Below, piece by piece: positions 17,349 through 24,725 of a DNA stretch of 64,000 bases. The notes beneath the pieces were generated by a model. It ran no database searches. It was given only the letters and a program-made list of their open reading frames with translations, and had not been told where the DNA came from. A program made the position numbers and the translations under genes. The stretch's first letter is position 1; the number at the start of each line of letters is the position of its first letter. The stretch covers positions 1 through 64,000 of the forward strand of contig CALSRZ010000003.1 of NCBI GenBank assembly GCA_943788895.1. Direction: 5' to 3'. The DNA is from an uncultured Pseudomonadales bacterium (lineage in GTDB: Bacteria > Pseudomonadota > Gammaproteobacteria > Pseudomonadales > Porticoccaceae).

Positions 17349-18581
17349 ATGAAAATCTACCGAGTCGGCGGCGCCGTTCGCGACAAACTACTTAACTACC
17401 CCAGTGATGAAAATGACTGGGTAGTAGTTGGCGCAACCCCACAAAAAATGGTCGATCTCAACTATGTTCCTGTGGGCAGTGACTTTCCGGTTTTTATTCA
17501 ACCGGAGACCGGTGAGGAGTACGCACTGGCTCGCACTGAGCGCAAGTCCGGTCACGGCTATCAGGGATTTACCTTCCATGCCGACGAGAATATCAGCCTG
17601 GAAGAGGATTTAGTGCGTCGCGATTTGACGATTAATGCGATGGCTGAAGATCAGGACGGTTCGCTTATCGATCCCTACGGAGGTCAGCGCGACCTCGGCG
17701 ACAAACTGCTTCGCCATGTCTCCGATGCTTTTACTGAAGACCCTTTAAGAGTTTTGCGCGTGGCGCGCTTTGCCGCCCGCTACCATCACCTCGGCTTTAC
17801 CATTGCGCCGGAAACTGTGGATTTAATGACGTCGATTACCGCCAGTGGCGAGCTCGACTATCTGGTTGCCGAGCGGGTCTGGAAAGAGACCGAGCGCGCT
17901 CTGGGTGAGCGGTCGCCGGATATCTATATTCAAACCCTGCGCGACTGCGGGGCACTGAAAGCGCTGTTTCCGGAAGTTGACTGTCTATTTGGCGTGCCCC
18001 AGCGGGCGGATTTTCATCCGGAAGTCGACACTGGCATCCATATATTGATGGCATTGCAGCAGTCGGTGAAACTCTCTAATAACAGCGTAATTCGCTTTGC
18101 GGTTCTGGTTCACGACCTTGGCAAAGGTATTACTCCGGAACATATTTTACCCAGCCACTCCGGGCATGAAGCGCGCGGCGTGACTCTGGTCGAGAGTCTC
18201 TGTGATCGTTTAAAAGTACCCAACCATTTTCGCCAGCTGGCTGTGGCAGTGACCGAGTACCATCTGATGTGCCACAAGGCGCAGGCGTTGGAGCCGGAAT
18301 CAATTCTGGAACTGTTAAAAGGTATAGGCGCGCTTAAATCCAGCGATAAACTCGAAGACTTTATACTCTGCTGCGAGGCCGATGCCCGCGGCCGAACCGG
18401 TTTTGAAGAGCGCGACTATCCATCTGCGGATTATCTGCGTGCTGCGCTCAGTAAAGTGACCGATATCAGCATTGCCGATCTGGTGAAATCCGGGTTAGAG
18501 GGCGCCGAGATTGGTCGCCAATTGAGTCTGCGCCGTATTGCCTGCATTGCAGAGTTAAAACAAACCTACAACGCGAGCTAA
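17349..18581 (+). CDS. cca: multifunctional CCA-adding enzyme
   Basis: Adds and repairs the 3' CCA of tRNAs. The 410-residue length matches the gammaproteobacterial long form. The N-terminal nucleotidyltransferase shows MKIYRVGGAVRD, the catalytic Asp pair in DENDWVVVG and RRDLTINAMA, and the RNA-binding helices with EDPLRVLRVARFAARY. The C-terminal HD phosphohydrolase domain has FAVLVHDLGKG with metal-binding His-Asp. The ATG at 17349 begins the conserved MKIY; a TTG at 17337 would add four residues. It is 6 bases before the next gene, so the two are probably co-transcribed. Confidence 0.96.
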   Translation: MKIYRVGGAVRDKLLNYPSDENDWVVVGATPQKMVDLNYVPVGSDFPVFIQPETGEEYALARTERKSGHGYQGFTFHADENISLEEDLVRRDLTINAMAEDQDGSLIDPYGGQRDLGDKLLRHVSDAFTEDPLRVLRVARFAARYHHLGFTIAPETVDLMTSITASGELDYLVAERVWKETERALGERSPDIYIQTLRDCGALKALFPEVDCLFGVPQRADFHPEVDTGIHILMALQQSVKLSNNSVIRFAVLVHDLGKGITPEHILPSHSGHEARGVTLVESLCDRLKVPNHFRQLAVAVTEYHLMCHKAQALEPESILELLKGIGALKSSDKLEDFILCCEADARGRTGFEERDYPSADYLRAALSKVTDISIADLVKSGLEGAEIGRQLSLRRIACIAELKQTYNAS

Positions 18582-18587
18582 CCTTTT

Positions 18588-19340
18588 ATGGCGAATATTG
18601 ATAAAGATTCAACTCCAGTCGTTTTAATTACCGGCGCAGCCAGACGAATAGGCGCAGCCACGGCTGAGCTTTTCCACAGTGCTGGCTATCAGGTGATTAT
18701 TCACTACAATCGTTCTGGAAGTGATGCCGACAGGCTCTGCGAGAAATTTAATCGCCTGCGTGACAATAGCTGCCTGTTGGTTCAGGCCGATCTCAATGAT
18801 ATGGCCGGCCTGCAGAAAATGATTGATCTGGTGGATTCACTGGGTCGTCTGGATGTGCTGATCAACAATGCCTCGAGTTTTTACCCAACACCCCTTGAGG
18901 GCTGTAACGACCAGCAGTGGGATGATCTGATTAACAGCAATCTCAAAGGACCGTTCTTTCTGTCCCAAGGTCTGGCACCCCAGCTGCAAAAAAGCCATGG
19001 CAGCATTGTTAATATCTCGGATATGCACGCGCGACAGGCACTTAAAAATCACCCCATATATACGGTCGCCAAGGCCGGCAATATCGCGATGACCAAATCT
19101 ATGGCTCTGGAGCTGGCACCTAATGTGCGGGTGAATAGTGTTGCCCCGGGTGCAATCCTCTGGCCCGAACATGAGTTGGACGATACCAATAAGCAGAATT
19201 CAGTGCTGAGCAAGGTGCCCATGGGACGTTTGGGTTGTGAGGCGGATATTGCCGAGACGGTGTTTTTCCTGGCGGTGAATGCGAGCTATATGACCGGCCA
19301 GACTATTGCTGTGGATGGCGGTAGCTCCAATAGCCTGTAA
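18588..19340 (+). CDS. pteridine reductase (FolM-like short-chain dehydrogenase)
   Basis: An SDR enzyme of 250 residues. The cofactor loop VVLITGAARRIGAATAELF has the extra Arg typical of NADPH-dependent pteridine reductases (TGAARRIG rather than TGASxGIG). Catalytic residues are Ser/Asp in NISDMHA and Tyr-x3-Lys in YTVAKAGN. The C-terminal TGQTIAVDGGSSNSL closes the fold. The likely reaction is reduction of dihydropterins (dihydromonapterin or dihydrofolate). The pterin genes folK and folB lie nearby on the other strand, which supports the call. It follows cca by 6 bases and converges on the SEFIR-EAL gene with a 14-base gap. Confidence 0.88.
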   Translation: MANIDKDSTPVVLITGAARRIGAATAELFHSAGYQVIIHYNRSGSDADRLCEKFNRLRDNSCLLVQADLNDMAGLQKMIDLVDSLGRLDVLINNASSFYPTPLEGCNDQQWDDLINSNLKGPFFLSQGLAPQLQKSHGSIVNISDMHARQALKNHPIYTVAKAGNIAMTKSMALELAPNVRVNSVAPGAILWPEHELDDTNKQNSVLSKVPMGRLGCEADIAETVFFLAVNASYMTGQTIAVDGGSSNSL

Positions 19341-19354
19341 GCGCTTCCGACAGG

Positions 19355-21496
19355 CTACCAGCCTAACTTTTGCTTGATTTCATCGTGCTTGGCTTTGTCC
19401 AGGCGCTCCAGTGGTTCATGGCTTGCCATGGCCAGCGCATGACCCTGGATATAATCCACTTCGAGATCGTTGACCAGGGCTGAAAGGGTAATATTCTTTT
19501 CTACTTCTTCATCCAGCCCTTCAACAATAACCCGAAATAGTCGATTGTGAGATGCATCCTTGGTGCTGACTAACTGGGCAATCATCTCTGCCGCGAAGGC
19601 AGGTTGATACAACAGCACCTCGCGATCCACTTTGACAAAGTCGGGCATAATTTTTTGCACTCTAAGCAGTGAGCTATAACCTGCACCAAAGTCATCAATG
19701 GCTATCTGTACGCGCTTTTCCTTGAGCTGTTCTTTGGCACTGATAAACGCCTCCAGATTCTGTTCTTCATTGTCACCGGCTCTGATCACGCCTTTTTCCG
19801 ATAACTCCAATACCAGTTTGTCGCCGGGAAATTTAAGCTCTTCGAGTATTTTGTAAAGCTCATCTCTATACCCAGCACGGAGAATGGTGCTGGAGTACAA
19901 ATTGACGGTAAGCATCATTAACTTGCTGAACGAGCGACGCTTGCTCTTGACCAGCTGATCGAGATATTTGGTTAATGCGGTTCTTAAAATATAAATATCA
20001 AGCTGGGTCTGAAACCTTAGACCCCATAACTCTGCGGCTTTAAAAAGCCAGCCCGGAACCAGGTTATCGACCCGCGCCAGTGCCTCAAAGCCAATAATAT
20101 TAAAGCTCTTACCCGAGGCGCTAAACTGAATAATTGGTTCGTAATGGACATCTACCGAGCTGAGCTGCTGGTTAAACAATGCATAGCGGCGCTCGTACAT
20201 TTCATCACTGACAAAGTTGTAAACTGTCTTAAAGTTATCATAGACATGCATGCGAATTTCATCGGCTTTCGGGCTGTCAGTGAAACCATTGGTTTTTTCA
20301 TAGATGGACGATAAGACAATCTGAAAACTTGCATCAATTTTGATTGCCTTATCAATCCCATTGATAAGTAGTCCAGCTATATGGCCCTGAGTGACGGAGC
20401 TGTCAAAAACCAGCGGTACATAGGCAGAATTATTCTTAAAAACAGAGCGCGAAGCGTTAAACACCAGGGCTAAATTTTGACCAAATAGTTCGCTGTATTC
20501 GTCGCGGAGAGTTTTGATTTGCCGCGCGGAAACCTCCCCGCGCTTGCTGGTATGAAACTGCTCCATATTCTCTATAAAAGTGCATGAGCTGGCATTAAAG
20601 GCGGCACAAATCGCCTTTAGATAATCTTTTATAGCGTAGTCTTTAGAGCCCAGTCGCGTCAGTCCATTGAGTATGCTTTCAAGTAATATTTCACTCTGCT
20701 CAAAACTGGAGGAGACCAGGGAGACATCTCTATAGCTTTTGTCTGAAGAGCTTTTATCTGAAGAGCTTTTGTCAGGACCTGTCGACAGAGGCTCGTCACC
20801 AGCTTCTCCACTTACTGCTGAAAGCCAGCCTTTCTCTGCCTTAAACTGTTTTGCATTGCCGTAGATCAGATTGAGAACATCAGCAAATGGGGTGGGTTGA
20901 GCCGATATATTGTCTCTTTCTGGCCCTGACCTTTCGCTTGATAAGGGGATACCCTCAGTGCTCCTAAGGCGCTCAGGCATCTCGCCGCGAGGCGGTTTTT
21001 TGTGGTACTCACGCCCGTAAACAAAGAACAGTAAGCGGTCGTAGTTGAGCTCAAAATCTTCCGCATCAGAAAAATCAATATAAAACCGCGAGCTCAAATA
21101 GTTCGGTATGCAGCCATTGCCATCTTCATTTTTCTCACAGGCCAGGGCAAAAAATTTCTCTTGGGTAGTGTCATTGGCAATGCAATTTACCATCAACTCT
21201 ACCTCGTTACCGACCCCACCTATTCTTCCATCGGCCTTTTCCTTGTATTTGCCATCACAAACTATCAGTACCTTATCGACTGTTGGATCAGTAACCATCT
21301 GCTCCATAAATACGTACATTTCGTGGCCATAGCGCAGATCCCAGCGATCCATAATAACTTCAACGCCATCCTTGAGAAGGCGCTCAGCGAGATCGACAAC
21401 CCAACCTTTATGGCGATCATCAGTCTGACTGTAGGAGATAAATAGTTTGGGATATTCTGTTTCAGAATTGGCTGTAAATAACGGCATCGATAGCAT
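19355..21496 (-). CDS. SEFIR (TIR-like) + GAF-like + EAL c-di-GMP phosphodiesterase fusion
   Basis: A 713-residue soluble protein. Residues about 15-160 look like a SEFIR/TIR-type domain: PKLFISYSQTDDRHKGWVVD, DGVEVIMDRWDL, VDKVLIVCDGKYKEKAD and GGVGNEVELM. A low-complexity linker (about 185-260) includes the repeated SSDK. A middle region (about 265-440) resembles a GAF-like sensor (weak). Residues 455-705 are an EAL domain with the full catalytic set by spacing: E471 (FEALARV), N532 (TVNLYSS), E564 (LVLELSE), D601-D602 (IDDFGAG), K622 (FVKVDR), E659 (VEGLDE) and Q684 (IQGHALA). It should therefore hydrolyse c-di-GMP. There are no GGDEF or membrane segments. It lies 96 bases after folK on the same strand, so it may have its own promoter. 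I do not recognise this domain combination as a named family. Confidence 0.82.
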   Translation of the reverse strand: MLSMPLFTANSETEYPKLFISYSQTDDRHKGWVVDLAERLLKDGVEVIMDRWDLRYGHEMYVFMEQMVTDPTVDKVLIVCDGKYKEKADGRIGGVGNEVELMVNCIANDTTQEKFFALACEKNEDGNGCIPNYLSSRFYIDFSDAEDFELNYDRLLFFVYGREYHKKPPRGEMPERLRSTEGIPLSSERSGPERDNISAQPTPFADVLNLIYGNAKQFKAEKGWLSAVSGEAGDEPLSTGPDKSSSDKSSSDKSYRDVSLVSSSFEQSEILLESILNGLTRLGSKDYAIKDYLKAICAAFNASSCTFIENMEQFHTSKRGEVSARQIKTLRDEYSELFGQNLALVFNASRSVFKNNSAYVPLVFDSSVTQGHIAGLLINGIDKAIKIDASFQIVLSSIYEKTNGFTDSPKADEIRMHVYDNFKTVYNFVSDEMYERRYALFNQQLSSVDVHYEPIIQFSASGKSFNIIGFEALARVDNLVPGWLFKAAELWGLRFQTQLDIYILRTALTKYLDQLVKSKRRSFSKLMMLTVNLYSSTILRAGYRDELYKILEELKFPGDKLVLELSEKGVIRAGDNEEQNLEAFISAKEQLKEKRVQIAIDDFGAGYSSLLRVQKIMPDFVKVDREVLLYQPAFAAEMIAQLVSTKDASHNRLFRVIVEGLDEEVEKNITLSALVNDLEVDYIQGHALAMASHEPLERLDKAKHDEIKQKLGW
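20734..20773. repeat. 15-bp in-frame tandem repeat in the SEFIR-EAL linker
   Basis: On the plus strand AGCTTTTGTCTGAAG is repeated about 2.7 times (20734-20748, 20749-20763 with one change, 20764-20773 partial). On the coding strand it gives repeated DKSSS units in the linker between the SEFIR and middle domains. The unit is a multiple of three, so copy-number changes would alter linker length without breaking the frame. Confidence 0.85.
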
Positions 21497-21592
21497 CCTT
21501 GCTTCGTAAAATTGATTGAATCAGACCACCTTACCAGTGGCTCAAAATCAGTATAGCCTGAGAATTTATCTCTGTGTGATATAGCTAATAAA

Positions 21593-22108
21593 TCAGTTGG
21601 CAGCGGTAATATTTTCACCGCGCCAGATAAAATCCACCGGCCACAGCTTCTGTTTGTCTTTATCAAATTGCTGCCAGTGCTGAGAGTAACTCTGGGCGGT
21701 TACCGGGTGCTGGCTGTGCGCGGCAATCTCGGCAAGGGGCAGCAACACAAAGGCATTTTTTAATACCTCGTCGCGGGGCAACTGGATGCCGTCGATCTCT
21801 CCGACCCTATCGTCGACCGTAAGAATATCTATATCCAGACTGCGTGGACCAAATCGCGGGCCGCTGCGATCACGACCATTCTGGTCTTCAATTGATTTGA
21901 GAATTTTCGACACTTGGCCCACAGGCAGCGATGAGTGGATACCGACCACTAAATTGTAAAAACTGTCTCCTGCAAAGCCCACCGACTCACTTTCATAAAC
22001 CGAGGAGAGCAGCAACTCTCCAAAGTTCTCTGCCAGAGCATCCAGCGCTGCGGTGATGCGCCGCTGGCGATCAATATTGCTACCCAGGCTGAGGTAGATC
22101 AGCGCCAT
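21593..22108 (-). CDS. folK: 2-amino-4-hydroxy-6-hydroxymethyldihydropteridine pyrophosphokinase
   Basis: Transfers pyrophosphate from ATP to 6-hydroxymethyl-dihydropterin in folate synthesis. Family blocks: IYLSLGSNIDRQRRI at the N-terminus, then NLVVGIHSSLPV, the catalytic loop RFGPRSLDIDIL with its metal-binding Asp pair, and LPRDEVLKNAFVLLPLAEI. It is 171 residues, normal length. It overlaps folB by one base (TAATG), and the product of FolB is its substrate, so the order is that of the pathway. Confidence 0.96.
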   Translation of the reverse strand: MALIYLSLGSNIDRQRRITAALDALAENFGELLLSSVYESESVGFAGDSFYNLVVGIHSSLPVGQVSKILKSIEDQNGRDRSGPRFGPRSLDIDILTVDDRVGEIDGIQLPRDEVLKNAFVLLPLAEIAAHSQHPVTAQSYSQHWQQFDKDKQKLWPVDFIWRGENITAAN

Positions 22109-22464
22109 TAGGGCTTTACTCCGCGCTCAATCAAAATACCCACATCCTGAGATCCTCTAAGTGCGCCGGGTTTGCTGACACGCAGCTTTAACCAGGGCAC
22201 AGAAAATTCATTGGTCACTATGCCGGCGACTTCTTCCGCCATGCGCTCAACCAGTAAAAACTCGCTCTCTTCAATAAACTTTATCAGTCGCTTGGCGATC
22301 GATTTGTAGTTTAGGGCATACTGAATATCGTCAGTTTCAGCAGCTTTGCGAATATCGTGGGCCATCTCCAGATCGAGACTAACAATCTGCTTTACCTCGC
22401 GCTCCCAGTCGTAGATACCAATTATGGTCTCAATTCGCAGGTCTCTTATATAGACAATATCCAT
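22108..22464 (-). CDS. folB: dihydroneopterin aldolase
   Basis: Cleaves or epimerises 7,8-dihydroneopterin ahead of FolK. It is 118 residues from the ATG at 22464, with [40 protein letters not shown] (which includes the pterin-contact region) and NYKSIAKRLIKFIEESEFLL (ending in the active-site helix). The catalytic Lys is in LRVSKPGALRG. The open frame runs upstream into tsaD, but 22464 fits the family N-terminus and overlaps the tsaD stop (ATGA). Confidence 0.95.
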   Translation of the reverse strand: MDIVYIRDLRIETIIGIYDWEREVKQIVSLDLEMAHDIRKAAETDDIQYALNYKSIAKRLIKFIEESEFLLVERMAEEVAGIVTNEFSVPWLKLRVSKPGALRGSQDVGILIERGVKP

Positions 22465-23504
22465 CAAATTCTTTCCTGTGGCTGTATCAGTTGATCCAGT
22501 GGCCAACGCGGCGTTGCCGAGATTTCCAATTTATTTTTTTCGCCGGCGAGCAAACGCTGGCAGCCGGCATAGGCAATCATCGCACCATTATCAGTGCAAA
22601 ACTCGTGGCGGGCATAGAATACTTTTGCGCCATCTTTGGCCAGAGCGACTTCAAGTTTGTTGCGCAGTCGCAGGTTAGCTGAAACACCACCGGCAATCAC
22701 CAGGGTTTTCATTGCGGTCTGCTGCATGGCTCTGCGGCATTTAATCACCAGCGTGTCGACCACTGCCTCCTGAAATCCAGCACAGATATCCGCCATGGTC
22801 TGATCGTCAGGTAGCACATCGTCGCCGCGATTTTTTTCGATAAGGTTGCGGGTAAAGGTTTTTAGCCCTGAAAAACTAAAATCCAGACCCGGCCGATCGG
22901 TCATTGGGCGTGGAAAAGAAAACCGTTCGATATTGCCAGACTCGGCCATTGCCGCCAGTCGCGGGCCGCCGGGGTATTCCAGGTCGAGTAATTTGGCGGT
23001 CTTATCAAAGGCTTCGCCCGCCGCATCGTCAATCGATTCACCGAGCAGCTCATACTCACCAATCCCGGTAACAGAAACCAGCTGGGTGTGGCCTCCGGAG
23101 ACCAAGAGAGCAACAAAGGGAAATGCCGGTGGATTCTCTTCAAGCATGGGTGCCAACAGATGACCTTCCATATGATGCACACCTAATACAGGTATTTTCA
23201 GGGTATAGGCCATCGCTGTCGCCACTGAACCACCGACCATTAGAGCACCCATCAACCCCGGACCAGCGGTGTAAGCAATGCCATCGAGCTCAGCTTTGCT
23301 GATATTGGCTTCGTCGAGAACCTTTTCCAGCATAGGCAATATTTTGCGTACATGATCTCGCGAGGCGAGTTCTGGCACCACACCACCGTATTCGGCATGG
23401 AGTTTGACCTGCGAGTACAGAGTATGCGCCAATAGCCCGCGATCACTGTCATAGACAGCGACGCCGGTTTCATCGCAGGATGTTTCTATTCCTAACACAA
23501 GCAT
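22464..23504 (-). CDS. tsaD: tRNA N6-threonylcarbamoyladenosine transferase TsaD
   Basis: Transfers the threonylcarbamoyl group onto A37 of ANN-decoding tRNAs, in complex with TsaB and TsaE (tsaE is also in this window). Motifs: [19 protein letters not shown], the iron-binding [21 protein letters not shown], and [11 protein letters not shown] with [18 protein letters not shown] near the C-terminus. It is 346 residues, full length. It is the first gene of a tsaD-folB-folK run and diverges from rpsU, the usual arrangement. Confidence 0.97.
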   Translation of the reverse strand: MLVLGIETSCDETGVAVYDSDRGLLAHTLYSQVKLHAEYGGVVPELASRDHVRKILPMLEKVLDEANISKAELDGIAYTAGPGLMGALMVGGSVATAMAYTLKIPVLGVHHMEGHLLAPMLEENPPAFPFVALLVSGGHTQLVSVTGIGEYELLGESIDDAAGEAFDKTAKLLDLEYPGGPRLAAMAESGNIERFSFPRPMTDRPGLDFSFSGLKTFTRNLIEKNRGDDVLPDDQTMADICAGFQEAVVDTLVIKCRRAMQQTAMKTLVIAGGVSANLRLRNKLEVALAKDGAKVFYARHEFCTDNGAMIAYAGCQRLLAGEKNKLEISATPRWPLDQLIQPQERI

Positions 23505-23687
23505 TTATTCTGGCCCTGAAGCGTAATTTGCGGACATTGGCAGCGCCCGCTGGAAGGCGTAACTTTAAACCCTCTGCAGCCCTGTGTGAACCGGTACTTT
23601 GCTCTGGCCAATTAAGCGGTGAAAAGCGTGCAAAAAGCTTTGCATCAAACAGGCTATGTGTATAGACTACGCGCCCTTAAGAGTCAG

Positions 23688-23726
23688 CTAAGAAATAGTT
23701 CTTAGTGACAGATCGTTTTAAACGAT
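23688..23726. promoter_or_regulatory. inverted repeats in the tsaD-rpsU intergenic region
   Basis: The 270-base gap between tsaD and rpsU holds two short inverted repeats upstream of rpsU: CTAAGAA-ATAG-TTCTTAG (23688-23705) and ATCGTTT-T-AAACGAT (23712-23726), then an AT-rich stretch with several TATATA-like -10 candidates. They are probably promoter or operator elements of the macromolecular synthesis operon; no exact promoter can be fixed. The rest of the gap shows nothing clear. Confidence 0.35.
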
Positions 23727-23774
23727 TTTATATATGACCATTTATATATAACCAATTAACAGGATTGATAATAG

Positions 23775-23990
23775 ATGCCAAGCGTTCGACTTAAAGAAAA
23801 CGAGCCCTTTGACGTAGCATTACGTCGCTTTAAACGTTCATGCGAGAAAGCCGGTATTCTGGCTAAAGTACGCAGCTGTGAGTTCTACGAGAAGCCCACA
23901 TGGGAACGCAAGCGTAAAGCTGCTGCCGCTGTTAAGCGCAACCAGAAAAAAGTATCTCGCGAATCACGCAAGTTTACTCGACTCTACTAA
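23775..23990 (+). CDS. rpsU: 30S ribosomal protein bS21
   Basis: A 71-residue basic ribosomal protein that helps the 30S subunit engage mRNA near the Shine-Dalgarno helix. The sequence [20 protein letters not shown] and the Lys/Arg-rich C-terminus ending SRKFTRLY are diagnostic. It is the first gene of the classic rpsU-dnaG-rpoD cluster, here with yqeY inserted, as in many gammaproteobacteria. A hairpin and a T-tailed terminator directly follow, which would let rpsU be made in excess over dnaG. Confidence 0.98.
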   Translation: MPSVRLKENEPFDVALRRFKRSCEKAGILAKVRSCEFYEKPTWERKRKAAAAVKRNQKKVSRESRKFTRLY

Positions 23991-24016
23991 GTAAAACTCT
24001 ATAACCAGAGTTTTAC
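23991..24016 (+). terminator. hairpin directly after rpsU
   Basis: A perfect 10-bp stem GTAAAACTCT / AGAGTTTTAC with loop ATAACC begins at the base after the rpsU stop. There is no T-run, so it may act as a 3'-end stabiliser or processing site rather than a terminator. Confidence 0.5.
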
Positions 24017-24035
24017 CTATTGAGTTAATTCAAAG

Positions 24036-24056
24036 AGCGCCTGATCGGCGCTTTTT
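24036..24056 (+). terminator. intrinsic terminator between rpsU and yqeY-dnaG
   Basis: AGCGCC-TGATC-GGCGCT followed by TTTTGTG. It is placed like the T1 terminator between rpsU and dnaG in Escherichia coli, which keeps primase levels low. Confidence 0.7.
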
Positions 24057-24100
24057 GTGTTTCTGGAAAACAAGAATTCCATTTTAATCGGAGAATTAAT

Positions 24101-24544
24101 ATGTCATTAAAACAGCAGCTCAAAGACGCTATGAAAGATGCTATGCGCGCCAAAGATAAAGAGCGCCTGGGCGCTATCCGTCTGGTACTGGCGGAGATAA
24201 AGCGTATCGAAGTAGACGAGCGAATCGAGATTGAAGACGCACGCACACTGGCAGTACTGGACAAAATGGTTAAGCAACGCCGCGATTCCATTACCCAGTA
24301 TGAAAGCGCTGGCCGTCAGGAACTGGCCGATGTCGAAATCGCTGAGATTGCGGTTATTCAGGACTTTTTGCCCACAGCATTAACCGAAGCGGAAATTGCT
24401 GAGCTTATTGCACAGGCTATTGCCGACACTGGTGCAGAATCAATGCGCGATATGGGTAAGGTGATGGGTATTATCAAGCCTAAGATTCAGGGTCGTGCTG
24501 ATGCTGGCGCTGTTAGCGGGCTGATTAAGAAAGCCCTTAGCTAA
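24101..24544 (+). CDS. yqeY: GatB/YqeY domain protein
   Basis: A 147-residue helical protein of the YqeY family, related to the tRNA-binding tail domain of GatB; its exact role is unknown. Features: SLKQQLKDAMKDAMRAKDKE, LGAIRLVLAEIKRIEVDER, QRRDSITQYESAGRQELAD, and the tail DMGKVMGIIKPKIQGRADAG followed by AVSGLIKKAL. It lies between rpsU and dnaG as in many gammaproteobacteria. Its final codons and stop are included in a run of 18-bp tandem repeats. Confidence 0.93.
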   Translation: MSLKQQLKDAMKDAMRAKDKERLGAIRLVLAEIKRIEVDERIEIEDARTLAVLDKMVKQRRDSITQYESAGRQELADVEIAEIAVIQDFLPTALTEAEIAELIAQAIADTGAESMRDMGKVMGIIKPKIQGRADAGAVSGLIKKALS

Positions 24545-24613
24545 TAGAAAGCCCTTAGCTAATAGAAAGCCCTTAGCTAATAGAAAGTTCTTAGCTAACT
24601 AGAAAGCCCTTAG
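24529..24613. repeat. 18-bp tandem repeat (about 4.6 copies) at the yqeY stop codon
   Basis: GAAAGCCCTTAGCTAATA repeats at 24529, 24547, 24565 and 24583 (last copy diverged), with a partial fifth at 24602-24613. The first copy includes the final yqeY codons and its TAA stop (24542-24544). The remainder of the gap to dnaG holds a short CGCC/GGCG hairpin near 24670-24690. Confidence 0.92.
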
Positions 24614-24725
24614 TGATGTGGGCATGAGCTTTTCCTAACAAAAAGCCCCGAGCACCACCGCTAGTTTATTTCGCCGACGAAGGCGTTACACTATAGCTAA
24701 CAAACCAGAGCATCTTGTAGCGCCA

